Assembly (NCBI RefSeq): GCF_019578655.1
Contig: NC_063256.1
Span: 9,672,001-9,736,000, forward strand
Reading direction: 5' to 3'
Length of the DNA stretch: 64,000 nucleotides
From: Ricinus communis
Taxonomy: Eukaryota; Streptophyta; Magnoliopsida; Malpighiales; Euphorbiaceae
Below, piece after piece: positions 50,301-63,091 of the stretch. Position numbers and translations under genes: made by a program. The notes beneath the pieces are model-generated. The model was not told where the DNA came from. It saw only the letters and a list, made by a program, of their open reading frames with translations, and searched no databases. Numbering within the stretch: position 1 is the stretch's first letter; every line of letters starts with the position of its first letter.

Positions 50301-50699
50301 AAAATGAATCTGGATCATTACTAATTTCTAAGTCCATATTCGACTATTGTAGATAAACTACATGGTCATTAGAAATAGCAGGTCTCCTTTCTTTTTGAGA
50401 CCTTTTTACAATTACTTGTTGTTCATTTACTATGGTTTCATTATTGACATTTTCATCATGAAGCATTTGATCATTTATATGTTGTTCTTGAACATTATTG
50501 AGATGAGCAATAACTTTAGAAACAACAATCATAGAAATTTTAGATATAGAAACTTTCACCCTAACTTCTTGAATACTAACATTATGTATTCTTTCGCTCC
50601 CACTAATATCACCATTTTCAATTAACCTTGTATTTTCATATTCAACAGTACTTGTACTATGATTAGGACAATGAAATATATACCTTTTAGACTTTTTTG

Positions 50700-51600
50700 G
50701 ATAACTAATAAAATAACTATTGGTTATTCTTTAATCCAATTTCTTTTCATGTGGATTGTAAATTCTTACTTTTGCTAGGCAACCCCAAACATGTAAGTGC
50801 CTCAAAACTAGGTTTTCTTCCTATCCATAGTTCAAAAGGTGTATTTGGAACTGCCTTAATAGGAATCCTGTTCAGCAAATACATATATTCACAATGACAA
50901 GGGTAAAGAAGAAAGACTCATCATACTCCTAACCATTTCCATTAAAGTACGATTACGCGTTCCTACAATACCATTTTATTGTGGTGTTTCTGGCATTATG
51001 TATTAAGCACAAATACCATATCTTTCAAGAAATTTGGCAAATGGACCAGGACATTGTCCAGATTCTTCATGTTTTCCATAATATTCACCATCTTTATCTG
51101 ACCTTATGATTTTTACCTTTTTATCTAATTGCCTCTCAACCTCTTTAATATAAATTTCAAGTGAATCGATTGATTGAGACTTGTCATGCAATAGATAAAT
51201 ATGACCATAACGAGAAAAATCATCGATAAAGGTAATAAAGTATTTTTCTCCACTAAAAAAGTTAGAGCATCAAAAGGACCATAAATATTAGTGTGTATAA
51301 TTTTAAGAAGTTGTGTGCTTCTCATGGCTCCTTTCTTGGTGTGTTTTTTTTTATTTTCCTTTAATATAATCAATGCATACTTCAAGATCAGTAAAGTCCA
51401 AACTTGGAAGTATTCCATTCCTTATTAATCTTTGTATCCTTTCTTTGGATATATGAACCAAACGTTTATGCCGTAAGTAAGCAAGACTTTCATTGATTAA
51501 ACTACATTTAATACCAACATTATGATGCAAGGTCATTAATGTCTCAATAAAAGAATTATCAAGTTTAAGCTTGTAGAGACCATCAAATAACAATCCAAAA
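50700..51600 (-). pseudogene. copia integrase remnant
   Basis: HKRLVHISKERIQRL (GAG-pre-integrase type), DFTDLEVCIDYIKGK, then HTNIYGPFDA and SDKDGEYYGKH, matching the integrase core region of copia. Split over at least three frames. Confidence 0.75.
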
Positions 51601-51900
51601 CCAATAATATTATTATTCTTAAATAAAGTTAAAGATCCATAACCAAACTTAAAATAAATCCTGCTACATCAAGTTTCGATAAAGAAATTAAGTTGTAGAA
51701 AAATACAGATACATAAAGAGTTTGAAATAAATCCAAATAATGTCTTGTATCTAAAATTAAACGATAAGTGTCAATGCCTTCAATAAAAGCTTTCTTTCAA
51801 TTTTCATGAAGACAAAACTTTCATTTGGCCTTATGGCTTAGATCGTATGGAATCCCTGGATCGTACTAGAAAGAAGGATAGTGAAACCGGAATCAATCCA

Positions 51901-52735
51901 CTAAATATTATGTAGAACTTCAATAAAATTTGATTCAAAATATACTAAAGCATAATGCTTACCTTTCTTTTCGAACCAAGCTTTATGTTTTAGGCAATCA
52001 TTCTTTAAGTGCCCAATTTTATCACTGAAGTGACACTTAACACTCCCATGTTCCTTCTTGTGAGCAGCCTTAGAAGATTCATTCAAGTTATGTAAACCTT
52101 TCTTCTTGCTCTTTCCGCCTTTCTTTTTGTAACTCTTTTTAGCTTTTTAATGACTTAAGAGATGAACTAAATGAACTCTTTGATTCTTTAATTTTGTCTC
52201 CTCTTGAACAAGCATACTGGTCAATTACATTCCATTTATCCTTGAGGGTGTTATAGTTCATTTGCAATGGACCATATTGTTCAAGAGGCAAGGAGTTCAG
52301 TATGAATTTTACTAGAAAATACTCCTCCATGTTCATTCCTAAAGTCTTTAATTTTATCGCTAAGGTAGTCATTTCAAGAACATGTTCATGCATGGCACGT
52401 GAACTATCATATTTCATGTTGGTCAAATTACTCATCAATGTGTCAGTAAGTGACTTATCAGCTGTTTAAGAACGTTACTCAATAAGCTTTTTAAATTCCT
52501 TAGCACTGTCAACTTTAGAAATTGTACTCTTTAAGTTGTTTGCAACAATCATTCGCATAAGCATTAAGCTTAATCTGTTCGATCTTTCCCAAGCTTTATA
52601 TAAAGCTTTTTCTTCATTGCTACTTTTATCAATAATAGTAGCAGGTTTCTCAATTCAAAGTGCCAAATCAAGATCTAGAACACCTAAGTGAAACTGAACT
52701 TGTTCGCACCAATCAGAGAAGTTCAACCATTAAAT
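51901..52735 (-). pseudogene. copia gag remnant with altered zinc knuckle
   Basis: Minus-strand pieces read DWCEQVQFHLGVLDLD, KALYKAWERSNRLSL, SLTDTLMSNLTNMKYD and LNSLPLEQYGPLQMNYN, typical of copia gag. The zinc knuckle reads KCHFSDKIGHLKNDC: the second Cys of C-X2-C is Ser. Several frames and stops. Confidence 0.75.
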
Positions 52736-53149
52736 AATGGAACAGATGAAGCATGTGAATGAAGAGAAATGGATACAGATACTGCATAAAAATAACATAA
52801 AATACTTATACATTAATGCTTTGTTCCATAATATTTATACCATAAATTTAAATATAAACAAAATATATCAAAGTTCTCCTTTGGCTGATACTAAGATATG
52901 CTTATATAAACAATTATAGGTAATGATATATGCATAACTAAATTTATTTTTTCTATTTTTGGATATGTAAAAATAAAATTAGTATAACATAAAATTAGTT
53001 AAATTTGAGACTGTTAGTCTTGAGAGTGAGTTAAAATCATATACTCTAAAAGTACATACAACCATCTCAATAAAATATTTATTTATTCAAAATAAAATAT
53101 TATATTATATTAAAACGCGTTTCATGCCATGATTCAGTAAAATATAATT
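52736..53149. other. AT-rich DNA beyond the copia fragment
   Basis: No gene seen. It may contain residual copia 5' leader or LTR, but no LTR ends (TG...CA) could be paired. Confidence 0.4.
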
Positions 53150-54026
53150 TATATGTTACAGAACGAGTACTTCAACAGAACCCTAACCCCAACGCTAACA
53201 GCCTTTCGGCCCTCTCACTCCAACAGGACTGACGCCCAGAGAGCAGAGCTCGACCAGGATCTTTAAATCCGGTTTGGTCACTTAATTTCCAATAAAGCCA
53301 GCGCTTAGAGAGCAACGCTAGACTAGGAACCTTTAATCTGACAATCAAACACTTCACAGCCAAGAGAGTTGAACTCTACCACGACAAATCTTAAAATATT
53401 CTTTTTCTACATGTCTTAGATTTATACCGGTGCGCATGCAGTCCTGATGCAACCCATGAGGTGGCATGTTCTACTGCCTTCTCATCCCGAGTCAATATGC
53501 AATCAATATATCAATGATGTGGAAAATGATATATGAATAGTAAATAGATAATTAATTCTAATAAACAGTTATTTAGATGAATAGTAAATGAATAAATAAT
53601 TTAAATCTTTAAATCAATTAATTGGAATTGTTATATAAAATTATGGCATGACACATGTATAACATATATATGACTTTAACTCACAGTTTCGATGACTCCC
53701 TTACTCTGCTCCTAAGCCTCAGGTGGAGCGGGTTGAAACAATGGATTATCTATTAATGGGAATAATTCAATCAATAAAAATAAAATATTTAATAAATAAC
53801 CCTAGGCCTAGACTCCTAGAATTGATTGTCTAAGAATTTCGACTCGGAAATTCTCCCAAAAATTTGGCAAAATCTCCCCTTAAATACAGACGTTTACCCC
53901 TCATATAACGGGTCTAAAACCTGCAAGAGAATATTCACACAACAAATTCCACAAAAATTTCGTCCGACAAAAATAAATTTTATTAAATTTACTCTACATC
54001 TGATCAAACAATTTATCATCATAACT

Positions 54027-54069
<43 letters not shown>

Positions 54070-55976
54070 ACCCTATCTAGTTATTTTCCCAGCATATGAA
54101 ATTTCATTATAGTTATTTCTCTATATACCAATAAATAACTGGTTTAATAATGATTATCACTCCTATTTATTTATTTTCCAACATTAATATTTATTTACAG
54201 ACTATTATAATTAACCTTGAGTATTCAAAATTAATAACTAATTTATCTCACAATTTAAACATCATACTCAAACTAATAATTTCATGACAACAACATTATT
54301 AATCAAATATTTATTTTATTTATTTTCTCTAATAATTTATACATAAAATCTTAAATTATTTATTTCCAATAATTAACCAATATAATTTTTAATTAATGAT
54401 TTATAAAATCAACAGGCTAAAGAATTACACTGAGTCGCTTGATAAATCAGTCGACTCGCCTTCAACCGCCGCAGTCCAATCGATGATCCGAGCGCGCCTA
54501 CGGACTCGAGACAACGCACAGACAATGATTCTAGCACCTGATTCTCCGATCTAGTCCCCGATCATCCGAAAAAATCACGAATAGTTTCGACCATCGATTT
54601 CTAAATGATGTCTGATCGCCGTAAAATTAATGTCATCGGAAAGCTTGTGACTAGGGGAGTTAATCCATATCTCGCCGGAGATGGACGGAAAAGTCCAATA
54701 ACCCAGCTGCCTTTCCTTCGTCGGAACTCTCTTTTCCGACCACCATTGTCGATACTGTTGCCCCTATTAGAATTCCCTCAAGTCACCGATCATTTTAAAA
54801 CCGAACCGCTACCATTGATTGTCGAAAACGCATGAACGGTGTCAAACAGCTGCTGCTATTTTTGGCCATTTTCTACCGCCTGTCGTCGCCGTTCACTGCC
54901 GCCATCATTGCTGCTATAGTCGCTGGTGTGTGCTCTTCCACCAGCCATCGCCACCACGCCCCATACCTCTTCTTCCCTCTTCCGCCATTGATGGCAGCCC
55001 GGAGCTTCTTCCCTCTTATTCTTCTTCCTTTCTTTCTTTTCTTCTTTCTTTTGTCTTATATCCTCTTTTGGTCCCTCATTTTCTCCTTTTAATATATTTG
55101 GTCTGGGCTTATGTCGGTTTAGTCCTTAAATTTTTCTTTCTTCTTTCAAATTGCTCCATAATTCCTTAAATTTGGGTTAAATTATAATTATATAAAGGTA
55201 AAATTACTTATTTATCCTTGTCCTCATTATGATATTACCATAATACCCCTGCCGGCATAAATATTTACAGAGATACCGGAGATGAAATATTTCTATTTAA
55301 ACCCTATATTAAATCAAACTTTACTTTAAACTCTCTTGAAAAAATAGATATCAATTTAATCCTAGTAACTAAGTAATTTAATAAATCAATACATTAAAAT
55401 TTAAATACTTAAATTATTGCCGTCATGAGGCATTATAAAATGCTAAAATTCTCTCTTTAATTGATTCTATAATTTTAGATCATTTCCTAAAATAATATGC
55501 ATCTAAAAATGTAATTCACCTACTAATGTATAAATGATGTTGCCAAATTTTATAAATAAAATTATAAAATCATCTTATTAAAATAACATCATCATCTCTA
55601 CTATTTTACCTCAGATTTTTATAGCATTATTATTATTTATTTTCAAGAACCGAAGTCTAATTATATGCATTTAATTATATATATCCAAATTTAGAAAATA
55701 TAGAGTGTGATATCTACAATAAGTACTTTACCCTTTATATAACTCACTTAATTAATTATTTAAAAATCAAACTGATTTAATATAGTTTAATAGATCCCTT
55801 GTTTTTTTTATCTAGTATTAAAATCCTCTTATAAATCATCCAATTTAAAATAAAAATTCGTTACTCTAATCATATACATGAAATTAATAAAACTTATAAT
55901 TTTATTATCATCATTATCATAATCTTTATTATTACTATTATTATTATTATCAAAAAGAAAAATTTCGGATATTACA
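53150..55976 (-). repeat. LTR-retrotransposon-derived sequence, probably a Ty3/gypsy-type LTR
   Basis: On the minus strand the sequence starts TGTAATATCC (55976-55967), as many plant gypsy LTRs do. It includes text typical of such LTRs near 53840-53960 (AAATTTGGCAAAATCTCCCC, ACGGGTCTAAAACCTGCAA) and a GC-rich, non-coding CCG/TCC zone at 54450-55030. A 5-bp ATAAC follows 55976 and also precedes a TG at 54140, a possible target-site duplication for an LTR of about 1.84 kb. The similar text left of 54140 argues that the true element is longer or that two LTRs are stacked. Open frames here are low-complexity and not genes. A degenerate ~70-bp repeat (AGAGAGCAGAGCTCGACCAGG, then AGAGAGCAACGCTAGACTAGG) lies at 53233-53390. 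Confidence 0.45.
54031..54066. repeat. (AT)n microsatellite
   Basis: Perfect AT run of about 18 units. Confidence 0.95.
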
Positions 55977-58900
55977 ATAACAATATGAGTTTGTACTTAG
56001 TCTTATTTCAGTCACAAAATTTTAATTTATTTCATTTCGATAATTCAACTCTAGTTTTGGTTGCAATTCAATCATCTTACTAATAAAAAATTGATATTTC
56101 ACATTTGTCTTACATAATTACATTTTTCTCATTGATTGTTTTTATTACATGTCAATCTTTTATTTATGAAATGATTAAATTGAAATAAATTTAAAATTGG
56201 ATGACTAAAATGAAATAAATTAAAATTTTATAACTAAAATAAAATTAACTATAAAGTCTAATTACTATTTTTATCATTATTCCATAAATAAATTTTAATT
56301 TTGATAAAAAGATAACTATGCCATGTGGAATAGTTATTTCATAATTTAGTTCAAATTCAGCACTTTAAAAGAATAATATATTTTTAATTTCCTATTTTAA
56401 ATTTATTTCACGTCATATTTAATTATCTAGTATCGTCATATGTCTATCCACCATTTACCCTTATCAGTGTATACATATTAATATATATATAATATTTAAT
56501 TATAATTTTATTCATAACTGGTTAATTTAAACTCACAAATAAAAAAATGAAATAGAAAATATATAAAAATAGCTATTTTATTTTTATTTATTCTATTATT
56601 TAAAATTAGTATTCCATTATAATACCTATTTAATTTCACGAACCAAATGGCGGATTTAAAGTTTAGCAGGTAAAATTTTATTTATTTATTTATTTTATAA
56701 ATTGAAAGATAAGGCAGATAAAAGTGAGTGTGATGCAATATAGTGGAGCAGGCAGTGGCCACACATGATATATGCTGAATGGACGGCCCCGACCACGTGC
56801 ATAAAACAAAAAAGAGAATAAAAAACTTTATTTAATAATGTAATAATTAATAATATATATGTTGTAAATATATAAATCAATTAAATCAAAATGTAATGCT
56901 GCATGATCCTCGTGCACTTTTGACAAAATATTATGAAGAAAGTGGGGCCTTTCTTTTTTTCTTTAATTCTTGGATTTTTATTTTTATTTTTTATTCTTAA
57001 ATTTGTTTTCTGGGGTGCTATCTGGTGTATAGAGCTACACTGAGCGAATACGGCAGGTGATATCGTATCATTGCTCCACTTTAACTTTTAACAGTTTTTT
57101 TGGAGTTTCAATTGTCAAACTCTCACTTCCTCTCTATATAGCACTTCAAAATTCCATTTGGATTCTCAACCTTGAAAACGAATTTCGACAACGATAATTT
57201 CATATTTGGTGATGTCATCGTTCTGTGCGTCGGATCGAATGAGGACGATGGAGGATGTTTTTTAAACTAAACTGCGTTTGGTTCGTTCATCTGCTTTTTT
57301 TCATTTGATGCTAAGAAACGGAACCTGTCCATTAGATTAGAGTGCTGCGTGTTGTCTTGCTATTGCCTCTCTTTTTCTTTTTTAATATTAGATAGAGCTA
57401 AAGTAAAAATATTATAAATGAAAAAAATAGTAATATGATGACTATAATAAAATTTAGCAATATAAATTAAAGGCAAAATGATATGGATAAGTCCGTCGCC
57501 TTTCATCAAAATTTTAATTAATTTAATTACATTTCTAAAATTTAAAATATATAATAATTATATTATTAAAACTAACTTCAGGAATATTTAATAATTTTTT
57601 GCATTAAAAGAAACTATATTTTAATTCTTTTCAACTCATTTTTTTTAAATATGAGAATGTAATAATTAGTCTTTTGAGATAAAAATTATAAAAAGATGGT
57701 ATTAGTCAAAAAAATAAATTACTTCCAAAAATATAATTGTTCTAGTTTAATTAAATCAATTCACAAGTTTTTGGTCAGAAGAATCTTTCTTTTTTATTTC
57801 GTTTTAATTGGTGACTCCATTGTCGCATACTTGGATTCTGTTATGCTCACACAGTTTAATATATCAATGAAATGCAGCCTAAATAAGAATTTTTATTATA
57901 TTATTATTTCCCGCATTTTGATTTTATTCGTACTGTCAGCGTAGTGTTTGTATTGAACATCTTTTGGGCCATAAATTCATAATTCGACAGAAACTTGGGC
58001 CATGCTTTGCCAGCTGCTACAGCCCTGTCTCGACGACGAAAGGCCCCTAATCTAGCATGGCTCTGGCTTGATTGATGTGCGTCAATAAAAATATCCAGTT
58101 ACTTGCCGCCAAATTTCCTCGGCCTTGCTAGAAATTGATATCTTCCTTGGCTGCTGCTCTGCGTCAAGTTTAGGCAAAAACTGTAATTGGGTGCTTCAAT
58201 TTTAATTTTGTTTATAATTAAATTTTGTAAATTTAAAACGGTAAAATTAGACTCTTTTACTTTATAATTTTATTTTACTGAGCTTTTTAATTAATAGATA
58301 TTTGCACGTATTTTATAACCATTAGTAAGATTGTATACAGCTACTTATTTAATAATAAAATAATAAAAATAATATTAATACATATTTTAAAATATAAAAT
58401 ATATTTTTCTCTTTCTACCAAGCTTACTATTTTTAAATTTCTAAGCATCATATCAGAAACCCAAGAAAAGAACAACATGATGAAGAAAGAAGAAAGTTTT
58501 ACAGATGCAGAAAGGGTCCAACCTGTGCAAGTTTCTTATAGGAAAAAGTATAATTGGCTCTGAATTATAATTCGGTAGAGCTCCCTTCTACCTAATATCA
58601 CTATTATTTTTATAATAAAAATTAATAAAATATTAAATTTCAGTAGTAAAAATATTTCTTATTTAGCATCAAATTAACTATACGATGTTTCTAAAAAAAT
58701 TATAATTTTATTTAAAATTATTTGATTTTATTTATTATAAAATCAAGTTATACATGTCAGATATACTTATCATAACCACAATCTAATTATTTGTATATTA
58801 AATCATTTAGATATTACAAATGAATACTATACTAAATTAAATTGTATCAATCTAAAGACATTAATTTATAAGATAGTAAAATTAAAAAAAGTTAAATCAC

Positions 58901-59074
58901 AATATATTTTTTTGTCAAAGAAAAAAAAGAAGAAAAAATTAGAATTTTTTAAATGCAACAAAATATTTTTTCTTTTACTTTTTTTTTTATAAATATTTTA
59001 ATATTGCATTATCACAATAACTAATTGGTGGAATATAATTGATGGGCATTTAAAATGGTACGACTTGCACTGAG

Positions 59075-59076
<2 letters not shown>

Positions 59077-59110
<34 letters not shown>
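59077..59110. repeat. (TA)n microsatellite
   Basis: About 17 TA units. Confidence 0.95.
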
Positions 59111-59111
<1 letters not shown>

Positions 59112-59971
59112 CCATTATTCACTAGTCAATTGCGATTGCAAATTAATTGTTACGAGAATTCAATAACAACCAAATACCTAACAAGTAAGAATAGATAGTG
59201 GGAATACATATAATAATATATAAGGGCTCCACTTCCTTTGAATAATTCTGCGTTAGGGTCTTCTTTTGGCAATGCCTAATCAATGAATATGATACTTTTT
59301 TTATTTTTGGATGTTTGGATATGTATAAATCGCTATAATGGGACCATATTTCTATGATGCACTTTTAACATCAACTTGTTGAAGAAAGAAAGAAAGAAAG
59401 AACCAACCCAATATCATATCATGGCATCTATTTTGTTGAGTTTCCTCATAGTTGAGTGAGAGGTCGTGATTCCTGAAGCCTTAAAAGCATTTCTGTAGCA
59501 AGGGGGTCAACCCAACCCACCTTCTCTATTAAAGCTTTCATATTCCTTCTCCTTCTCCTCCTCTTTCATTGACCCAACTTACACTCGACTTTCTCGTGAT
59601 TCCTTTGCAATATTATAGTCTCTTCAGACAAGTTTAGAGCTCAAAGTAAATCGGTTGTATATTTAAGTTAATGTGAAAATTTGAACAATGGATCACATTT
59701 CTTTTTTGGGGTAAAATACAAAAAAATAATAATAAAATTATTCCATTATTTGATTTTCACTATATGAAAATTTTCGTAACTGTTATTTAGTATATTATTG
59801 ACTAAAAATTACCAGTTTTCGTTGATGGTGCATTGATATATTGTGTAGTAATTTAATGTAACTTTATGTTATTAAAATGAAATAATTTTTTCTTAAAATT
59901 TACAGGAAAAAAACCCAAATTTTAATTAAGTCTTCTCTTTTCCATAGATACAGTAGAATTACAAGAAAGAG

Positions 59972-60025
59972 GAATACCAATATTTGGCAATCGAACGAGA
60001 ATACCAATATTTGGCAATCGAACGA
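59972..60025. repeat. Perfect 27-bp tandem duplication
   Basis: Unit beginning GAATACCAATATTTGGCAAT and ending CGAACGA occurs twice head to tail without a mismatch. Confidence 0.97.
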
Positions 60026-61089
60026 GCCAAATCATTAAACCGTCAAAGAACAAAGTAAAAAGATGGCAAAATATAAATTTTTTAATATAGACGGACGAAT
60101 TGAATTGGCTGAAATAATAAATAGAAAAATTTTAAAATATTATAATTTTTCTATTTTATCACTCATTGTTCCACTCACACAAGTACCACAACAATATTAT
60201 ATTATCTTTTATTTGAGTTAATAGTTCTATTGATACTAAAACAAAATTAATTAGCTTAAATAATGTGTCAATTGAATCCAAATGAATTCGTTACTAATTA
60301 TATATGGGACTTATAAATCAATGCTTACATGACTTAATTTTAATAGACACTAAAATTTAGTTAAAATCGTTATAATTTATAGCAAAATTGATAATTTTAA
60401 AAGCTTAGTTCGAAATAGTAAAATAATATAATTTTCTAACAATTAGGCCAATCACAAAAAGGTATCGGTTAGGACGAAACCCTACTGGCAAATCAGAGCC
60501 GCGAACATGACTGGTAGGTCCCACAAGGGAAGTATCTGAAAGGAAAAGATATATTCATCTTTTTTTTTTTTTTCCTATAATTCTCTTTTGGTTAGAAGAT
60601 ATATTCATCTCAGATATAGGGAATAATCCCCCTTCCCCTTTCGGCTCTACATCTGGAATTAACGAGAAGAAAAAGGAATAAATCAAACGGTCGATAATGT
60701 CCCATCAAATTGACCTATTCTTTTTTCTTTTTGAGACAAATTGACCTTTGATGAAGCAGCCCTTTTTCTTGTAATATGCTATAATTTATTCTATTAGTTT
60801 CTGGTCTCTGGTCCTATACATTGCTACCAAGAAATATAAGGAAGACTCATGTAATAAACACGTGGCCATTTTATGGAATTTTCTTTTCCATTAAAAAGAT
60901 ATAAATAGATAAACAATCGGTTTAGATTTTTTTTCTCCAGCATGCTTGCTTAGATTTTCTTTGATATTATATATTAGATACAGTATAATTAATCTGTTCT
61001 ATAAAAATTACTATATTTAATTGCTAGCCTTAGTATAAAATTAAATTAAAATTTTATTTTATTATATTAAAAAAACGTGATTTAAATTT

Positions 61090-61445
61090 GAGATGCCAAG
61101 ACTAAAAGTATTTTCAATGTATTTTTACATGTATCAAATTATTTATTTTAAATAGTTATATTTTTATTTTATTTTTTAAATTTAAAATAAAAACTTTCTA
61201 TATATGAAAAGTTAAACGTTATTTTTTATTTTATATATAATTATTGTTGTCTATTAGTAAAAGATAAAAATAAAATTATTAATATATATAATAAATACAG
61301 GATAAAGAATATAATATAAAAATATATTATGTTTAAATAAAATATTTTATTTTTGTATCTTAAATATCTTTTAAATATTATTTATTATACAAATTATACT
61401 ATTTAAAATAAAAAATACTATTTGAAATGTTATAATAGATCCTTA
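61090..61445. mobile_element. AT-rich MITE family, copy 3
   Basis: Shares ordered motifs with the copies at 37900 and 42520: CTATATATGAAAAGTTAAACG, CTATTAGTAAAAGATAAAA, TTTAAATAAAATATTTTATTT and a right end with AAATACTATTTGAAATGTT. Ends not resolved. Confidence 0.42.
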
Positions 61446-62601
61446 TAGCAACTATTAAATCAAATCCTAATGGCAAGATACATAATTAAATGTTAGAGAA
61501 AGTCGAAATTTAAAATTGTATAATTTTTAATAGAAGTAAATATGGGTTGTTTAATTATACAATAAATCGATAGTTTAATTTTATTTTTTAAACTAAAAGC
61601 AAATTAAATTTTCATTTAATTAATCAAAAAAAAAAATTTTAGTCATAATTTTTTGATCAAAATAATTAAGAAAAAAAGAAATGGTGGTTTAGTCAATCGA
61701 TATAACAATTATCTATAAATTCTTTTTATTTTTTAAAAACAATACATAATGTAAATATTTTAAAAATATCATATATATACAAATTATATTTATAAAAAAT
61801 ATTAATATAAATTAGTAATAAAATTATAACTCAGTTAGTTCAGTTTATTATTAAATTTGTTTAAGTAAAAAATAAAAACTAACCAATTAACTAAATTTTT
61901 ATAAATAAAAGTAAAAGTTAAATTGATTATTAAATCGACTTTTAATTTTATTTTTAGTAAATTAATCTAATAAGTTGGGTTCGTTAAATTAAATAGTTAT
62001 ATTTTAAAATATTTTTAAACTGTTAGGCTATATTTGATTAATCACTATTTAGAATTAAAAAAAGCTTGTGTTAAATAATAATATATAAGAATTATATATA
62101 AAAGAGATAATAAAAATTACTCATTTGAGAAGATACATGCCCGTTTTACATGATATATTTAAACACTGTATATAAATGAGATTTGGTTTAACATCATAGT
62201 TTATTAATTTTTCTGAATTGGAAAATGTAATTCTTAATTTATAACATGACAAACTAGTGATAGAAAGTACAGAAGCTACTTCCCAAACCAGTAGTTGGAC
62301 TGGAAAGTAAACTACTTGGAACCAGAGACAGGCATCATCAGCATTTCCTGTGTTCTAAGTTCTAACATCTAACAGTAAAAACTCGTGCGTCGCGCAACGG
62401 TTACACAACTGGTTGCATTAACCTTAAATTTATGTCTTTGTATCAAACCCTAAAGTAATAAAAGTAAGAAGATCAAAATAAAAGAAAAGAAAAAGGAAAT
62501 TAATTTTAAAAAACAAGTCGCTATCTAAGCTTGAACAAAAACAGTGCAAGCTGCAGGCAAGGTTCTTCTTTTCTCTCTCTCTTTGAGCGAAAAAAATAAT
62601 A

Positions 62602-62610
62602 TATATATAA
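62602..62610 (+). promoter_or_regulatory. Candidate TATA box of DCL1
   Basis: TATATATAA about 480 bp before the ATG, followed by purine-rich then pyrimidine-rich (CTCTCT) DNA typical of plant 5' UTRs. The transcription start is not shown by the sequence. Confidence 0.4.
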
Positions 62611-63064
62611 AAAAGAAAGAAAAACTAGAAAGAGTATAAAGAGGCGAAAGGGAGAGGGAGCACGGTTGAAGGAGAAAAGTAGAGAGGGAAAGGAAAGTTA
62701 TCAAAGCAGAATAAGGGTTGATAGACCGTGGAATCTTAAAGAATCACACACAAAGTTTTGGGTTTTTCTTTTTTTCTCTTTTTTCTGGGTTCTCATTCTC
62801 TCCTTTTTGCTATAAACCCTTAACATATTGCGTGTTTCGTACGGTCTATCCACCCTAATCTGCAAATTTACAATCTTTACTACTCTCTCTCTCTTTCTCT
62901 TATCACACATTCACAGCTGATTTTGTATCGAGATCCTTAAAAGTTCTTCTGCAGTTCTCTATTTTCCTTTTTTATTTTTTTTAAAGAAGAAATTTTGATT
63001 TATACTCTTGTTTCTTTTCTCTGTTATCTTTTGGCTCTTGATATATATTTTTTTTTTGTTTTGA

Positions 63065-63088
63065 ATGTTGTGTACTGTGTGTTTTTAA
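63065..63088 (+). CDS. Seven-codon uORF just before DCL1
   Basis: ATG at 63065 encodes MLCTVCF and stops with TAA at 63086-63088, three bases before the DCL1 ATG and in the same frame. It also proves that the DCL1 frame does not extend upstream in an unspliced leader. Translation is not shown. Confidence 0.45.
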   Translation: MLCTVCF

Positions 63089-63091
63089 GAT

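Larger units (their letters stand above)
49555..52735 (-). mobile_element. Decayed Ty1/copia retrotransposon fragment
   Basis: Minus-strand remains of copia polyprotein in normal order gag, zinc knuckle, integrase, reverse transcriptase. They are fragmented by many stops and frameshifts. Neither LTR was found. The RT part stops short at 49555, where it meets the pararetrovirus. It is a non-functional fossil. Confidence 0.85.
55977..62590. other. AT-rich intergenic region upstream of DCL1
   Basis: No credible gene. It contains (TA)n at 59077-59110, a perfect 27-bp tandem duplication at 59972-60025, a third AT-rich MITE copy, and a CCACGTGC G-box-like site at about 56795. The open frames at 56695-56880 and 57696-57944 are unsupported. 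Confidence 0.5.

Noticed and set aside
53172..53363. Minus-strand open frame in a GC-richer patch
   Set aside because: It overlaps a degenerate tandem repeat within LTR-like sequence.
54605..55169. Three overlapping plus-strand open frames
   Set aside because: Low-complexity text inside LTR-like sequence; no start context, splice sites or homology.
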